Positions 45,617 through 55,470 of a DNA stretch of 64,000 nt are shown in pieces (the first letter of the stretch is position 1; each line of letters begins with the position of its first letter). The DNA is taken from contig NZ_CP090953.1 in the NCBI RefSeq assembly GCF_021513175.1, forward strand, positions 744,001 through 808,000, given 5' to 3'. A model generated the notes under the pieces. It did not search any database, was not told the DNA's origin, and worked only from the letters and a program-made list of their open reading frames with translations. This DNA is from Sphingomonas sp. S2-65 (GTDB lineage: Bacteria; Pseudomonadota; Alphaproteobacteria; Sphingomonadales; Sphingomonadaceae). The position numbers were made by a program, and so were the translations under genes.

Positions 45617-47293
45617 TCAACCGGCCCGGCTTTGCCGTACCGCATGATCGGCCGCACGCGCGGTGAGCGCCATGAAGGTCAACGAGGGGTTCACGCAGGA
45701 CGCCGAGGCCATTTGCGCACCATCGGTAACGTAGAGGTTCGCGGCATCGTGCGCCTGGCTCCAGCCGTTCAGAACAGAGGCGCGTGGATCAGCGCCCATG
45801 CGTGCGCCGCCCATTTCATGGATCGCGTCGCCAGGAACGTGCTCGTCTTCCCAACTTCGGACGTTGGTGAGCCCGGCGCCCTTGAGCATGACCTCGCCCT
45901 GCGCTTTCGCATCGGCCATCATCTTGAGTTCGTTGTCGTGGAATCGCACGTCGAAGCGCATCAACGGCACACCGAAGCGGTCAACCTTGTCGGCGTGGAG
46001 CGAAACGCGATTGTCCTTGTACGGCAGGCATTCGCCGAATGCGCCCATGCTGAACTTCCAGGGCGCGTAGCCACGCATCCCCTGCTTCATCGATGCGCCG
46101 AAGCCCACCGGCGCCGAGGGGTCGCGCCGAGCATTGCCCTGATAGCCATAGCCGCGCTTGAAGCCGACGCCTTCGTCGCCGCCGATGTTGCGAAAGCGCG
46201 GAACGTAGACTCCGCCGGGACGACGGCCATATTCGATATATTCGTTCATGCCGGGGATGTCCCCCTCGACCCCGACGCGGAAGATATGATCCATGACGTA
46301 GCGGCCGAGCGTACCGCTGCTGTCAAAATGGCTGCGTTCGCTGCCTGACGCACGCGAGTTCATCAGGATCTGGGTCGATGCCATCGCGGACGCGCACAGG
46401 AAGACGAGATCGGCATTGACGACCTGCGCCTGGCCTGTCTTCGCGTCGACATAGCGCACGCCGGTCACCCGCTTCTTGCCCGCATCATATTCAAGGTTGG
46501 TAACCACCGCGTCTGACTGGAGCGTCAGCCGACCCGTCGCGCGTGCCGCCGGCAAGGTCACCGCCTGCGTGGAGAAATAGGCACCGAACGAGCAGCCATT
46601 ACCGCATTGGTTGCGGAACTGACACTTGGTGCGGCCCTGCTCGGGCTTGTCCTCGGTGATGTTGGACAAGCGGGTGTTGATCAGTTTGCGCCCGGGGAAC
46701 TTGGTCTCCAGCCGCTCCTTCAGCCACTTCTCCGCGACGTTCATGGGCACCGGTGGCTGGAACTCGCTGTCCGGCAAATACGGCAGGTTCTCGCGGGATC
46801 CCGACACGCCGATGTATTTTTCGACATAGCTATACCAGGGCGCGAGGTCGTCATAGCCGATCGGCCAGGCACCATCGATCCCGTCCCGCTTGTTCGCCTC
46901 GAAATCCTCAGGCGCCCAGCGGAAGCTCCAGCGGCCCCAGATCAGCGACTTGCCCCCCACAGCGCCGGGCCGGATCCAGTAGAACTTGCTGCCTTCGTCA
47001 AAGGCGTAAGGGTTCAACCGATCGTCATTGTAAAAGCGCTGATTGCTGGGCTGGACATAGCCGTGCTTGGCGATGAAATAGTCGCTGTCGACGATCGCCT
47101 TGGGCATGACATTCCGCGCCGGCACTTCGAACGCAGGCTTGCCGTCGTACGGATAGCCCTCCCCATGCTCGACCATGACCCCGCGGTCCAGCATCAGCAC
47201 GCGCATGCCTTTTTCGGTAAGCTCCTTGGCTGCAAAGCCGCCGCTCACGCCCGAACCAATGACGATTGCGTCGAACCTGTTGGTCGAGGCCAT
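45617..47293 (-). CDS. GMC-family FAD oxidoreductase (glycoside 3-dehydrogenase large subunit candidate)
   Basis: The 558-residue flavoprotein has the FAD-binding GSGVSGGFAAKEL at the N-terminus, GAVGGKSLIWGRWSFRW, a Cys-rich stretch CQFRNQCGNGCSFGAY, and the GMC C-terminal pattern HEMGGARMG and ASCVNPSLTFMALTARAADHAV. It has no signal peptide; in related three-subunit dehydrogenases the large subunit is exported with a Tat-leader small subunit, which is encoded two genes upstream. Together with that subunit and the cytochrome c in this operon it matches the LacA/LacB/LacC-type glycoside 3-dehydrogenase set. It is the last gene of the nine-gene operon. Confidence 0.85.
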   Translation of the reverse strand: MASTNRFDAIVIGSGVSGGFAAKELTEKGMRVLMLDRGVMVEHGEGYPYDGKPAFEVPARNVMPKAIVDSDYFIAKHGYVQPSNQRFYNDDRLNPYAFDEGSKFYWIRPGAVGGKSLIWGRWSFRWAPEDFEANKRDGIDGAWPIGYDDLAPWYSYVEKYIGVSGSRENLPYLPDSEFQPPVPMNVAEKWLKERLETKFPGRKLINTRLSNITEDKPEQGRTKCQFRNQCGNGCSFGAYFSTQAVTLPAARATGRLTLQSDAVVTNLEYDAGKKRVTGVRYVDAKTGQAQVVNADLVFLCASAMASTQILMNSRASGSERSHFDSSGTLGRYVMDHIFRVGVEGDIPGMNEYIEYGRRPGGVYVPRFRNIGGDEGVGFKRGYGYQGNARRDPSAPVGFGASMKQGMRGYAPWKFSMGAFGECLPYKDNRVSLHADKVDRFGVPLMRFDVRFHDNELKMMADAKAQGEVMLKGAGLTNVRSWEDEHVPGDAIHEMGGARMGADPRASVLNGWSQAHDAANLYVTDGAQMASASCVNPSLTFMALTARAADHAVRQSRAG

Positions 47294-47316
47294 GATCTTC
47301 CCTCCCGGTATTTGTG

Positions 47317-48159
47317 TCAGAAGCGCAGCGCGCGCAGCGTCTTGAAGCTAGTGGTGATGTCGGGAAGATAGGGCGCGGGCGCTTGATCGTTCTCGACATA
47401 GAAGTGACGCACGCCGGCGCTGCCCTTGCGCTTGAACAATGCCGCGAAGTCGGTGGTGCCTTCGCCAACCGCGGCCATGCTGCGGTCGGACCGCATGTCC
47501 TTGACATGATAGGCGTAGATCCGTCCGCTCAGCCGGTCGATCAGTGCTGCTGCGTTCTCACCGGCGTGCGCGGCCCAATAGAGATCGAGTTCGATCTTCA
47601 CGAGGGCAGGATCGGTTTCTTTCAGGAAGCGCTCGTAAAGGCTGACGCCGCCCGGCTTCACCGTGAATTCGAAATCGTGGTTGTGATAGGCGAAGCCCAA
47701 ACCCGCCTTTTTCAGGTCCGCCGCGAAACGGTTGAAGTTCGGGAGCGCCACTTGCCAAGCTTGCTCGTTGCGGTGCTCGTCGGACATGTACGGGAGCACC
47801 ACCGTGTCGGCACCCAGCGTTTTCGCCATCGCCACCGATTTGTCGAACTGCCCCAGCAGTGCATCATAGCCGATATGCACCGATGGCGAGCGCAGGCCGA
47901 GACGGTTCATCGTTCGCCGCAGCAGCGCGGGATCCATGGCGTCATAGCCGCCACCGCCGAACTCCACCTCGCGGTAGCCGATCCGCGCTACTCGCTCGAG
48001 CGTACCCACCGGATCCTTCTGGAAGATCTCGCGCACGGTATAGAGCTGAAGCCCGATCGCCTTGATCTGTGCAGCAAAGGCCGGCGGTACTGCACGTCCG
48101 GCAAGCGCAAAGGCCGCGGCACCCCCAGCGCCGCCAAGAAGGGTTCTACGGCTGATCAT
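47317..48159 (-). CDS. Exported xylose-isomerase-like TIM-barrel protein (1)
   Basis: This 280-residue sugar phosphate isomerase/epimerase-family (AP_endonuc_2) protein carries a Tat-type leader SRRTLLGGAGG, likely cut after AFA. The barrel has REVEFGGGGYDAMDPALL, the metal-ligand-like FAYHNHDFEF and KIELDLYWAAHAG, and a DIR-type end. An exported member implies action on a sugar derivative in the periplasm, in line with the exported dehydrogenase. It overlaps the small-subunit gene by ATGA. Confidence 0.87.
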   Translation of the reverse strand: MISRRTLLGGAGGAAAFALAGRAVPPAFAAQIKAIGLQLYTVREIFQKDPVGTLERVARIGYREVEFGGGGYDAMDPALLRRTMNRLGLRSPSVHIGYDALLGQFDKSVAMAKTLGADTVVLPYMSDEHRNEQAWQVALPNFNRFAADLKKAGLGFAYHNHDFEFTVKPGGVSLYERFLKETDPALVKIELDLYWAAHAGENAAALIDRLSGRIYAYHVKDMRSDRSMAAVGEGTTDFAALFKRKGSAGVRHFYVENDQAPAPYLPDITTSFKTLRALRF

Positions 48160-48725
48160 GCGCTGTACACCTTGTTGACCTGAGAATAGAGAAAGGCGCC
48201 ATTATATTCGCCCGGAACCGGCAGATACTCACGCTCCTGAGTGATACCGACCTCTGACGTGTAGTAGCCGGTGACCACGAGCTGGCGAAACGCCTCGAAG
48301 AAAGTGGCACCTGCCGGCAGTTGATCATTCATTGCGAGCGTCAGAAGCGCATCCTGCTGCTCCGGCGTAGCTTGCGCGGCGGGCAGCTTATAATCCTGCA
48401 CGCTACGCGTATCGATCGTCGTCAGTCCTGCCATGATCGGCTTGCGATCTTCGGGCGTGGACCAATCAGCGAGCAGCTTTTCAATGTACGCCGGGACGCC
48501 TGCGGCAATCGCGCCGGGGGTGTCGGTGGTGGGAATGATCCGCTCGCTAAGGGCACTCACCAACGCACGCTGCGGCAGCGTGAACACGGCGATACTAGGC
48601 GGCCCTTCGCTGATGATGGGAATGCGGGAAGCTTGTGCGGCGCCGGCAGCGCGGGCGATCGGCGCGAACAGCCCGGCGCCGAACATACCGACCACGCCGG
48701 CGAGCGCGGTTCTACGATCGATCAC
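48156..48725 (-). CDS. Gluconate 2-dehydrogenase subunit 3-family protein (Tat-exported small subunit)
   Basis: The 189-residue protein begins with a Tat leader (IDRRTALAGVVGMFGAGLFAPIARA). The mature part has RALVSALSERIIPTTDTPGA and ends with EYLPVPGEYNGAF, typical of the GMC-partner small subunit. Its role would be to carry the folded FAD subunit through the Tat pore and to stabilise it. It overlaps both neighbours by 4 bases. Confidence 0.9.
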   Translation of the reverse strand: MIDRRTALAGVVGMFGAGLFAPIARAAGAAQASRIPIISEGPPSIAVFTLPQRALVSALSERIIPTTDTPGAIAAGVPAYIEKLLADWSTPEDRKPIMAGLTTIDTRSVQDYKLPAAQATPEQQDALLTLAMNDQLPAGATFFEAFRQLVVTGYYTSEVGITQEREYLPVPGEYNGAFLYSQVNKVYSA

Positions 48726-49555
48726 TTGGTGTTCCCCCCGATATCCTGCGCGATCGCCGCCTCGGTCAGCGGCCGAACCCAGATGTTTCGGAACGACACC
48801 GGCGAATCGTGATCCTGCAACTGGATCGGCGCCGCGTCAGGATGTTCCTTGTACTGCGCGACCTGGCGCCAAGCGGTGGTGCCCAGCATCGCCTGATGAT
48901 TCTGCACAAGCACACCGTTCAAGAAAGCGGTCACATAGGCGGGCCGGAGCAGCTTGCCGTCCGCAGCAAAGCGTGGTCGCTCAAACACAACGTCATAGCT
49001 CTGCCACTCGCCGGGTCGCCGCGCGGCGTTCACCAGCGGCGGCTTCCAGCCATAAACCGCCCCGACCGTACCGTCGGCGTACGTTGGGTTCTGGTATCCA
49101 TCCAGGATCTGCAACTCGTAGCGCTGCATGAACCAGATACCACTGTTGCCGCGATCCTGCGACGTTTTGGTCGGCGGGTTGGGTGAGCGGAATTCCAGGT
49201 GAAGCTGCGCGTCCCCGAAGCTCTGCTTGGTAATCAGGTTGTTCTCGCCACCGCTTCGAGCACGCGACGGCACCGTGAATGCGCCGTTCTCGATCGGCCA
49301 AAGCCCCCGCTCGCCGCGCCATGCGTCGAGCGAGCGGCCGTCGAACAGGACCACCGCGTCGGCGGGCGCGCCTCCCGGCCGGGCACCAGGCGCAACAGAG
49401 GCCGGTGCTGGACGATCGGAGTCATGGACGTGCCAGTTGCCGCCCGGCAGCACCGGCGTGTCCTTGAAGCCGGGTTTCTCCTGCGCGGCGGCAGGCATTG
49501 CAAGGATCCCGGCGATGCCGGCGATCAGCGCAGCGCTTGTACGAGCGGCCTTCAT
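48722..49555 (-). CDS. DUF1080 (3-keto-disaccharide hydrolase-like) exported protein (1)
   Basis: This 277-residue protein has a signal peptide ending AMPAAAQ. The mature domain is a concanavalin-like DUF1080 fold with VLFDGRSLDAWRG, NLITKQSFGDAQLHLEFR, NSGIWFMQRYELQILDGY and FRNIWVRPL. Members of this family act on 3-keto-glycosides, releasing the aglycone or sugar. The pairing with a GMC/small-subunit/cytochrome set suggests a periplasmic oxidise-then-cleave route. It overlaps the next gene by ATGA. Confidence 0.88.
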   Translation of the reverse strand: MKAARTSAALIAGIAGILAMPAAAQEKPGFKDTPVLPGGNWHVHDSDRPAPASVAPGARPGGAPADAVVLFDGRSLDAWRGERGLWPIENGAFTVPSRARSGGENNLITKQSFGDAQLHLEFRSPNPPTKTSQDRGNSGIWFMQRYELQILDGYQNPTYADGTVGAVYGWKPPLVNAARRPGEWQSYDVVFERPRFAADGKLLRPAYVTAFLNGVLVQNHQAMLGTTAWRQVAQYKEHPDAAPIQLQDHDSPVSFRNIWVRPLTEAAIAQDIGGNTK

Positions 49556-49565
49556 TCTTCTCCCC

Positions 49566-50477
49566 TCAGACCTTGTCGATCGTGCGATAGGCGGCGATCA
49601 AACGCTCCTCACCCGCGCGACCCTTGATCGAATTGCCATGTTCCATGCCGATCACGCCGGAATAACGACGGGCCCGCAGCCATCGAACGATCGGGGCATA
49701 GTTAATCTCGCCCGTACCCGGCTCGTTGCGGCCCGGATTGTCACCGAACTGAAGATAGCCGATCTCGCTCCAGCAGGTCTCCAGCGTCGGGATCAGGTTC
49801 CCCGACTGGATCTGCTCGTGGTAGAGATCCGCCAGGATCTTCACCGCCGGGCTGTTCGCGCCGCGCGCCACCGCAAAGCCCTGGGCAATGCTCTGCATGT
49901 ATACGCCGGGGTGATTGGTGCGGGTATTGAGCGGTTCCATGACCATCGCGATCCCGTGTGGGGCGACAATGTCGCCGGCGCGACGCATCACGTCGATTAC
50001 CCGGGCCGTTTGAATATCGATCGGCACTTTCGGGTCCAGGAACCCGGTTACCACCGTCATCCGGGTGGCGTTCAATCGCTTGGCTACTTCGATCGAAGAA
50101 CGAATGTCGCCGAGGAACGCCTCGCGCTCGGCATCGTCGGCAGTACCCAGCAGTGGACGGGACTGTGCCCATTTAGGCATGCTCGCAACGAACACGCCCA
50201 TGATCATGCCGCGCGCCGCCAATGCCTTGGCCATTCGAACCTGTTCCGCGACCGGGCGGTTGCGGGCCTCATTGTCTTCCCACGCGGTGAACCCCTGATC
50301 GGCAGCGAAAGCGATCTGTTCGATCAGCCCACCGCGGCTGGCGAAGCTGCCCTCATGCGGCGCATAGGCGAGCGAGAAGCGCGCCGCATTCGATGCGCCG
50401 GTCTGCGCGCGCGCCACTCCTGCGGCCAGCGGCGCGGCCGCACCTGCGGCGAGCAGCCTGCGGCGCGTCAGCGTCAT
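49566..50477 (-). CDS. Exported hydroxypyruvate-isomerase-like TIM-barrel protein (2)
   Basis: The 303-residue protein has a Tat-type leader TRRRLLAAGAAAPLAAGVARA. The barrel shows RFSLAYAPHEGSF, MVMEPLNTRTNHPGVYMQS (Glu metal ligand), ADLYHEQIQSGNL and IGMEHGNS, close to the hydroxypyruvate isomerase subgroup. The ATG at 50477 is used because the Tat leader begins there. It is probably an epimerase or isomerase for a keto-sugar produced in the periplasm. Confidence 0.87.
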   Translation of the reverse strand: MTLTRRRLLAAGAAAPLAAGVARAQTGASNAARFSLAYAPHEGSFASRGGLIEQIAFAADQGFTAWEDNEARNRPVAEQVRMAKALAARGMIMGVFVASMPKWAQSRPLLGTADDAEREAFLGDIRSSIEVAKRLNATRMTVVTGFLDPKVPIDIQTARVIDVMRRAGDIVAPHGIAMVMEPLNTRTNHPGVYMQSIAQGFAVARGANSPAVKILADLYHEQIQSGNLIPTLETCWSEIGYLQFGDNPGRNEPGTGEINYAPIVRWLRARRYSGVIGMEHGNSIKGRAGEERLIAAYRTIDKV

Positions 50478-50490
50478 GCCCGCACCATCT

Positions 50491-50871
50491 TCATTTCGCG
50501 CTTTCCGCCTTGAGATAGGCGATGATCGCCGCGCGCTTGGCCGCGTCGGCCATGCCGATCGGCATGCGTGTGCCTGGCACCTTCTTGCTCGGCGCTGCCA
50601 GGAACTGGTTGAGGGTGGCATCGTCCCAGCGCAGCTTCGATCCCTTGAGCGCGGCCGAATAGTTGAAGCCCGACGCCGATGCCGCCGGTCGACCGACCAC
50701 CCCGTACAGGTTGGGACCGACGCCGTTCTTCCCGCCCTTCTGAACGGTGTGGCACGCCTTGCATGCGGCAAAGGCAGGTGGCGCAGCGGTCTGGGCCACG
50801 GTGGGAACGGAGGTTACGGCGAGCGTCAGTGCTGCAACCGTTCCCACTCCCAGGCACACGATAAGCTTCAT
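50491..50871 (-). CDS. Class I cytochrome c, periplasmic
   Basis: This 126-residue protein has a signal peptide (cut after TVAQ), the haem motif [16 protein letters not shown], and a Met ligand in GTRMPIGM. In this operon it should take electrons from the GMC flavoprotein, as LacB-type cytochromes do. It overlaps the upstream gene by ATGA. Confidence 0.92.
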   Translation of the reverse strand: MKLIVCLGVGTVAALTLAVTSVPTVAQTAAPPAFAACKACHTVQKGGKNGVGPNLYGVVGRPAASASGFNYSAALKGSKLRWDDATLNQFLAAPSKKVPGTRMPIGMADAAKRAAIIAYLKAESAK

Positions 50872-52016
50872 TCACTCTCTCCTGGATCGATGCTCGTCCA
50901 CTTTCGGCCGGAAGCCGCGTTGGCGATGACGGCTTCGACAAACTTCATGGTGCGCAGGCCATCGGGTACGCCGGGAACCCAAGTCGACTCTTCGCCCCGG
51001 ATCGCAGCCGCGAAGCTGCGATAGAGATTGGCGAATGCCTCGATATATCCCTCCGGATGTCCAGCAGGCGTCCGGAGCAGCCGCATGGCGCTATCCTGCA
51101 GACCTGGTCCGCCGGCGCGCACGATCTCCGACGGACGATCGAGCCAGCGCAGCGTCAATGTGTTGGGCTCCATCTGTGCCCACTCCAGCCCACCGCGTTC
51201 ACCGTGGATGCGCAGCTTGAGCCCATTTTCCTCGCCTGCCGCGACTTGGCTGGCCTTCAACGTGCCGCGCGCCCCGCCCTCAAAGCGAAGCAGTGCGCTG
51301 ACGTCGTCATCCAGCCGGCGGCCGGGCACATGGATGGTGAGGTCGGCGGAGACAGCCTGCACGAGAAGGCCGGAGACATGCTCGGCCAATTGAAAGGCAT
51401 GTGTCCCGATGTCGCCCAGGCAGCCGCCTAGCCCCGCGCGTGCCGGATCGGTGCGCCATTCAGCCTGCTTGTTCCCCTGAATGTCGATTGGTTGGCTGAG
51501 CCAACCCTGGAGATATTCGACTTGAACCAGACGGATTGCGCCGAGATCGCCCTGCGCGATCCGGGTGCGCGCCTCTTCGATCAGCGGATAGCCGCTATAG
51601 GTGAAGGCCAGCGCGAAACGACGTCCAGTCGCCTGCACCGTTTCGGCGATGGCCTGAGCCTCAGCGTCGCTCATCGCGATCGGCTTTTCGCAGAACACGT
51701 GAAAGCCTGCCTGAAGCGCAGCGATTGCCATGGGCGCGTGCAGGTGGTTCGGCGTCACCACCGCGATTGCATCAATCCGATCGTCGGCCGGAAGTGACGC
51801 CTCGCCTGCAAGCATCGCATCAAAGGTGTCGTAGGTACGTTGGGGATCGAGCCCTAGCTGTGCGCCAGTGCGTGCGTTGCGCCCGCTATCGGTGCTGAAC
51901 GCTCCCGCGGTCACCCGCCATTCGCCGTCCAGCGCTGCGGCCATGCGGTGCACTGCGCCGATAAAGGCGCCCTCCCCTCCGCCAACCATGCCCAGCCGAA
52001 GCGATTGCCGTGTCAT
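50868..52016 (-). CDS. Gfo/Idh/MocA-family oxidoreductase
   Basis: The 382-residue NAD(P)-dependent enzyme has an N-terminal Rossmann motif [24 protein letters not shown], and the catalytic-Lys motif FCEKPIAM. The second domain shows [16 protein letters not shown]. It has no signal peptide and is cytoplasmic, so it could reduce a 3-keto sugar after import. The ATG at 52016 overlaps the upstream TIM-barrel gene by ATGA. Confidence 0.9.
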   Translation of the reverse strand: MTRQSLRLGMVGGGEGAFIGAVHRMAAALDGEWRVTAGAFSTDSGRNARTGAQLGLDPQRTYDTFDAMLAGEASLPADDRIDAIAVVTPNHLHAPMAIAALQAGFHVFCEKPIAMSDAEAQAIAETVQATGRRFALAFTYSGYPLIEEARTRIAQGDLGAIRLVQVEYLQGWLSQPIDIQGNKQAEWRTDPARAGLGGCLGDIGTHAFQLAEHVSGLLVQAVSADLTIHVPGRRLDDDVSALLRFEGGARGTLKASQVAAGEENGLKLRIHGERGGLEWAQMEPNTLTLRWLDRPSEIVRAGGPGLQDSAMRLLRTPAGHPEGYIEAFANLYRSFAAAIRGEESTWVPGVPDGLRTMKFVEAVIANAASGRKWTSIDPGESE

Positions 52017-53083
52017 GTCAGGGAGGGCTCTGCCGAGAGCCCAAGCAACTTGCGGATCGCCCCCCGATCGACGCCGCTGGCAGCAAAATCGTCGAAGGCA
52101 CGTTCGGTCACGCGGATGATGTGGTGCTGGATGAAGGGTGCGCCCTCACGGGCACCGTCCTCCGCGCGCTTCAAGGCGCACTCCCATTCGAGCACGGCCC
52201 AACCGTCATAACCATATTGCGCCAGCTTGCTGAAAACCCCTCCGAAATCCACCTGGCCATCGCCGGTGGAGCGGAACCTGCCGGCGCGGTTTACCCAGCT
52301 TTCATACCCGCCATACACTCCCGAGCGCCCGGTCGGATTGAACTCGGCGTCCTTGACGTGGAAGCAGGAAATCCGGTCGTGATAGCGGTCGATGAAGTCT
52401 AGATAGTCGAGTTGTTGCAGCACGTAATGCGACGGGTCGAACAGGATGCGCGCGCGGGGATGATGATCCACCACGTCAAGGAACCGCTCCCAGGACGCGC
52501 CATCATGGATGTCTTCGCCGGCATGTATCTCGAACGCGCAGTCGACACCGACGTCTTCGAACACGTCGAGGATTGGCGTCCACCGCCTCGCAAGCTCGGC
52601 AAAGGCCTCTTCCACCAGCCCCGCGGGGCGCTGCGGCCAAGGATAGACATAGGGCCAAGCCAGTGCGCCGGAGAAGGTGGCGTGTGCCGACAGGCCTAGA
52701 TTGGCACTCGCCCGCGCCGCGAGCTTCACTTGCTCCACGGCCCAGGCCTGGCGCTCAGCCGGCTTCCCGTGCAGCGCCGCCGGAGCAAACCCGTCGAACA
52801 GTGTGTCATAGGCCGGATGTACCGCGACCAATTGCCCCTGGAGGTGAGTCGACAACTCGGTCGGCTCGATCCCGAACCGGGCCAACCGCCCCCGCAGATC
52901 GTCGCAATAGCCTTTGCTTTCCGCGGCCGCGGACAAGTCGATCAGCCGGGTGTCGCAAGGAATTTGGACTCCGACGAAGCCCAGGCCGGCGGCCCACTCC
53001 GCCAGGTGCTCGAGCGTGTCGAACGGGGCTGCGTCGCCGAGGAACTGCGCCAGGAAGATGCCAGGTCCCTTCATGCCCGTCAT
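52013..53083 (-). CDS. Cytoplasmic xylose-isomerase-like TIM-barrel protein (3)
   Basis: A 356-residue AP_endonuc_2-type barrel without a leader. Metal-site residues are visible in [32 protein letters not shown], and [18 protein letters not shown], and the C-terminus has [20 protein letters not shown]. This long subtype often sits next to Gfo/Idh/MocA genes and acts on keto-sugars or inososes. The ATG at 53083 overlaps the transporter stop by ATGA. Confidence 0.89.
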   Translation of the reverse strand: MTGMKGPGIFLAQFLGDAAPFDTLEHLAEWAAGLGFVGVQIPCDTRLIDLSAAAESKGYCDDLRGRLARFGIEPTELSTHLQGQLVAVHPAYDTLFDGFAPAALHGKPAERQAWAVEQVKLAARASANLGLSAHATFSGALAWPYVYPWPQRPAGLVEEAFAELARRWTPILDVFEDVGVDCAFEIHAGEDIHDGASWERFLDVVDHHPRARILFDPSHYVLQQLDYLDFIDRYHDRISCFHVKDAEFNPTGRSGVYGGYESWVNRAGRFRSTGDGQVDFGGVFSKLAQYGYDGWAVLEWECALKRAEDGAREGAPFIQHHIIRVTERAFDDFAASGVDRGAIRKLLGLSAEPSLT

Positions 53084-54327
53084 GCGCGCACCTCGCGGCT
53101 GTCGTCTCGAAAGCTGAGCTGGAACAGGATGGCGATCACCGCAGCGGCAATCGCCGGATACCACCACATATGCTGCCAGTCGGCGATGGTCGCATTGGCC
53201 GGCAACTGAGCATAGAGGAACCCGCCGATCTGTGAGCCGAGCAGCATGCCGACACCATAGGTGAACAGGGTCAACATGCCTTGGGCTTGCGCGTTCACGC
53301 CCTTGGGCGAGGCAATGGTGCCGGTGTAGATCGCGCCGGCGACGAAGAAGAAGTCGTAGCATACCCCATGCAGCGCCACGCCCAGATAGATCGCCCAAAG
53401 CGAGTCGCCGCCATCACCGATCGCGAAGAGGGCATAACGCGCCGCCCAGGCCGCCATGCCAACCAGCAGCAGCGGCTTCACGCCGAAGCGGCGATACAGC
53501 CACGGCATTGAGAACATGAACGCCAGCTCGGACATCTGCCCGATCGACATGGTGCCGCCGACATTCTCGATCCCGGCAGTGCCGAGATAGGCCGAGGCAT
53601 AGGCGTAATACATTGCCAGCGGGATAGAGATCAGCGTCGCGCTGATGATGAAGATCAGGAACGAGCGCTGGCGCATCAGCCCGAACGCCTCGACGCACAG
53701 CACTTGGCGGATCACGCTTTCGTCGCGCGGCGCATCGGGTTCGACGTTGGGCAAGGTGAAGCTGTACAGCCCCAGAACCACTGACACGATCGCCGCGACC
53801 CGGAAGATCTCAGGACTGTCGGAGAGGCCCGACCAGCCGATGATCAGGCCGGCGGCGATCCAACCGAGCGTCCCGAAAGCGCGCACGAAGGGAAAGCGGT
53901 CCACGCGCTCGCCGAAGCTCTTAAGCGCGATCGTGTTGGCAAGGCCTACTGTCGGCATATAGAGGATCATGTAGCCGAGGAGCACCCACACGAACGTGTT
54001 GCCATGCTCCGGCGTCACCATCTCAGGAAGCGCGAACAGGATCGCACCGCCGATCAGGTGCAGGATCACCATCAGCATCTTGGGACTGAAGTAACGCACC
54101 GCTGCCATGCCGAGCAGAAAGGAACCGACGATCGAAGCGATCGGCCCGACCGAAAACGCGTTGGCGATCAGATTGCCGATGCCTACGGTCTGCATCACCA
54201 GCCCGAGCGTGACGTTCCATGCTCCCCATATGAAGAACTGCATGAACATCAGTGCGCTCAGGCGCCCCGTCAGCATTGCCGACGTTGGCCGCGCCACACC
54301 TGTCAGCGTTCCTTCAGCAGCGACCAT
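53080..54327 (-). CDS. Nucleoside/sugar H+ symporter-family MFS transporter
   Basis: The 415-residue inner-membrane protein has about 12 helices and begins LSALMFMQFFIWGAWNVTLG, as in NupG/XapB-like symporters. Members in carbohydrate operons of this kind are thought to carry sugars rather than nucleosides. GGGGAGGA lies just before the ATG. It is the first gene of the nine-gene operon, driven from the LacI operator region. Confidence 0.88.
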   Translation of the reverse strand: MVAAEGTLTGVARPTSAMLTGRLSALMFMQFFIWGAWNVTLGLVMQTVGIGNLIANAFSVGPIASIVGSFLLGMAAVRYFSPKMLMVILHLIGGAILFALPEMVTPEHGNTFVWVLLGYMILYMPTVGLANTIALKSFGERVDRFPFVRAFGTLGWIAAGLIIGWSGLSDSPEIFRVAAIVSVVLGLYSFTLPNVEPDAPRDESVIRQVLCVEAFGLMRQRSFLIFIISATLISIPLAMYYAYASAYLGTAGIENVGGTMSIGQMSELAFMFSMPWLYRRFGVKPLLLVGMAAWAARYALFAIGDGGDSLWAIYLGVALHGVCYDFFFVAGAIYTGTIASPKGVNAQAQGMLTLFTYGVGMLLGSQIGGFLYAQLPANATIADWQHMWWYPAIAAAVIAILFQLSFRDDSREVRA

Positions 54328-54391
54328 GCGCTTATCCTCCCCGAGTGCAGTTTCCCTGCGCTTCGTTGGTCAGCCTATGCACGCGAATGGT

Positions 54392-54411
54392 CGATGTAAA
54401 GGATTACATCG
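54392..54411. promoter_or_regulatory. LacI-type operator at the head of the keto-glycoside operon
   Basis: CGATGTAAAGGATTACATCG is a perfect 20-bp palindrome in the 126-base gap between the transporter operon and lacI. Its core TGTAA-A-GG-A-TTACA fits the LacI-family form TGTAANCGNTTACA except for one central base. On the minus strand TTTACA within it, 17 bases and TAGGCT (54377-54372) could be the operon promoter. Cognate binding by the adjacent LacI protein is likely. Confidence 0.82.
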
Positions 54412-54453
54412 CACGCTATCGACACGGTTCATCGCAAGCCACATGAAGCAGTC

Positions 54454-55470
54454 ATGACGACGATCATCCAAGTCGCGGCCGTGGCCGGTGTCTCCACGGC
54501 GACGGTGTCGCGGGTGCTGAGCCAGCCGGACCGCGTTGCCGCGCCAACGCGCGAACGGGTGCTCGAGGTCGTCGAAGCGCTGGGTTACCAGCCGAACGTC
54601 GCGGCCCGAAGTCTGCGGACGCTGAGGGCGGCAAAGCTTCTCCTCACCGTCCCCGATATCTCCAATCCCTTCTTCGCCAGCGTGATCCGCGGGGCGGAAG
54701 AAGCGGCGCGCGACGCAGGATATGCCATCATCGTGGGCGACACGCGCCACGACCCGGAAGTTGAAGAACAATATGCGGAGATGCTGGCGCGCCGCGAAGT
54801 CGACGGCCTCATCTTCCTGGGCCATCGTTTGCCGACAAGTCTGACCCCGCTGCTGGCCCGCAAGGGGAAGTCAGCGCCGATCGTGAACGGGTGTGAATAC
54901 AGCTCCGATATTGGAGTGCCCAGCGTCCATATCGACAATGCCGCTGCCGGCGGTGATGCGGTGGAGCATCTGATCGCGTTGGGCCATCGCGACATCGGCA
55001 TCATCACCGGCCCGTCGATCAGCCCGATCAGCCGCGACCGACTTGCAGGAGCGACGTCTGCGGCCGAGCGCCATGGGCTTGGCGAGCGCCTCCAGCTGCG
55101 TGTCGGCGATTATTCCGCCAAGTCGGCATTCGAGCATGCGAGCGATCTGATCACCCAGAAGGTTACGGCGATCTTCTGCTTCAATGACGAGATGGCCATG
55201 GGCGCGATGAGCGCTATTCATCAGGCGGGTCTTGCCTGCCCAGCAGATGTATCGGTCATCGGGTTCGATGATCTTCCACTCGCCCGATTTTTCCAGCCTG
55301 CCCTGACCACGATCGCGCAACCCAAGGGCCTGATCGGGCGGCGCGCCGTTGAGCTACTCGTCGGCATCTTGCGCGACGCCCCGCAGCCGATCCGGCAGCT
55401 GACGCTCCCCCACGAACTTATCGTTCGCGGTAGCACTGCGCCCTTTCTTTCCGGCACGAGCGGGCGGTAG
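54454..55470 (+). CDS. LacI-family transcriptional regulator
   Basis: This 338-residue regulator has an N-terminal helix-turn-helix (IIQVAAVAGVSTATVSRVLS, residues about 4-23), the hinge AARSLRTLR, and a periplasmic-binding-protein-like effector domain (DISNPFFASVIRGAEEAA, IGFDDLPLARFFQPALTTI). It is divergent from the nine-gene operon and adjacent to the palindromic operator. It probably represses until a sugar ligand binds. The stop abuts the 3' end of the convergent DUF1080 gene. Confidence 0.93.
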   Translation: MTTIIQVAAVAGVSTATVSRVLSQPDRVAAPTRERVLEVVEALGYQPNVAARSLRTLRAAKLLLTVPDISNPFFASVIRGAEEAARDAGYAIIVGDTRHDPEVEEQYAEMLARREVDGLIFLGHRLPTSLTPLLARKGKSAPIVNGCEYSSDIGVPSVHIDNAAAGGDAVEHLIALGHRDIGIITGPSISPISRDRLAGATSAAERHGLGERLQLRVGDYSAKSAFEHASDLITQKVTAIFCFNDEMAMGAMSAIHQAGLACPADVSVIGFDDLPLARFFQPALTTIAQPKGLIGRRAVELLVGILRDAPQPIRQLTLPHELIVRGSTAPFLSGTSGR

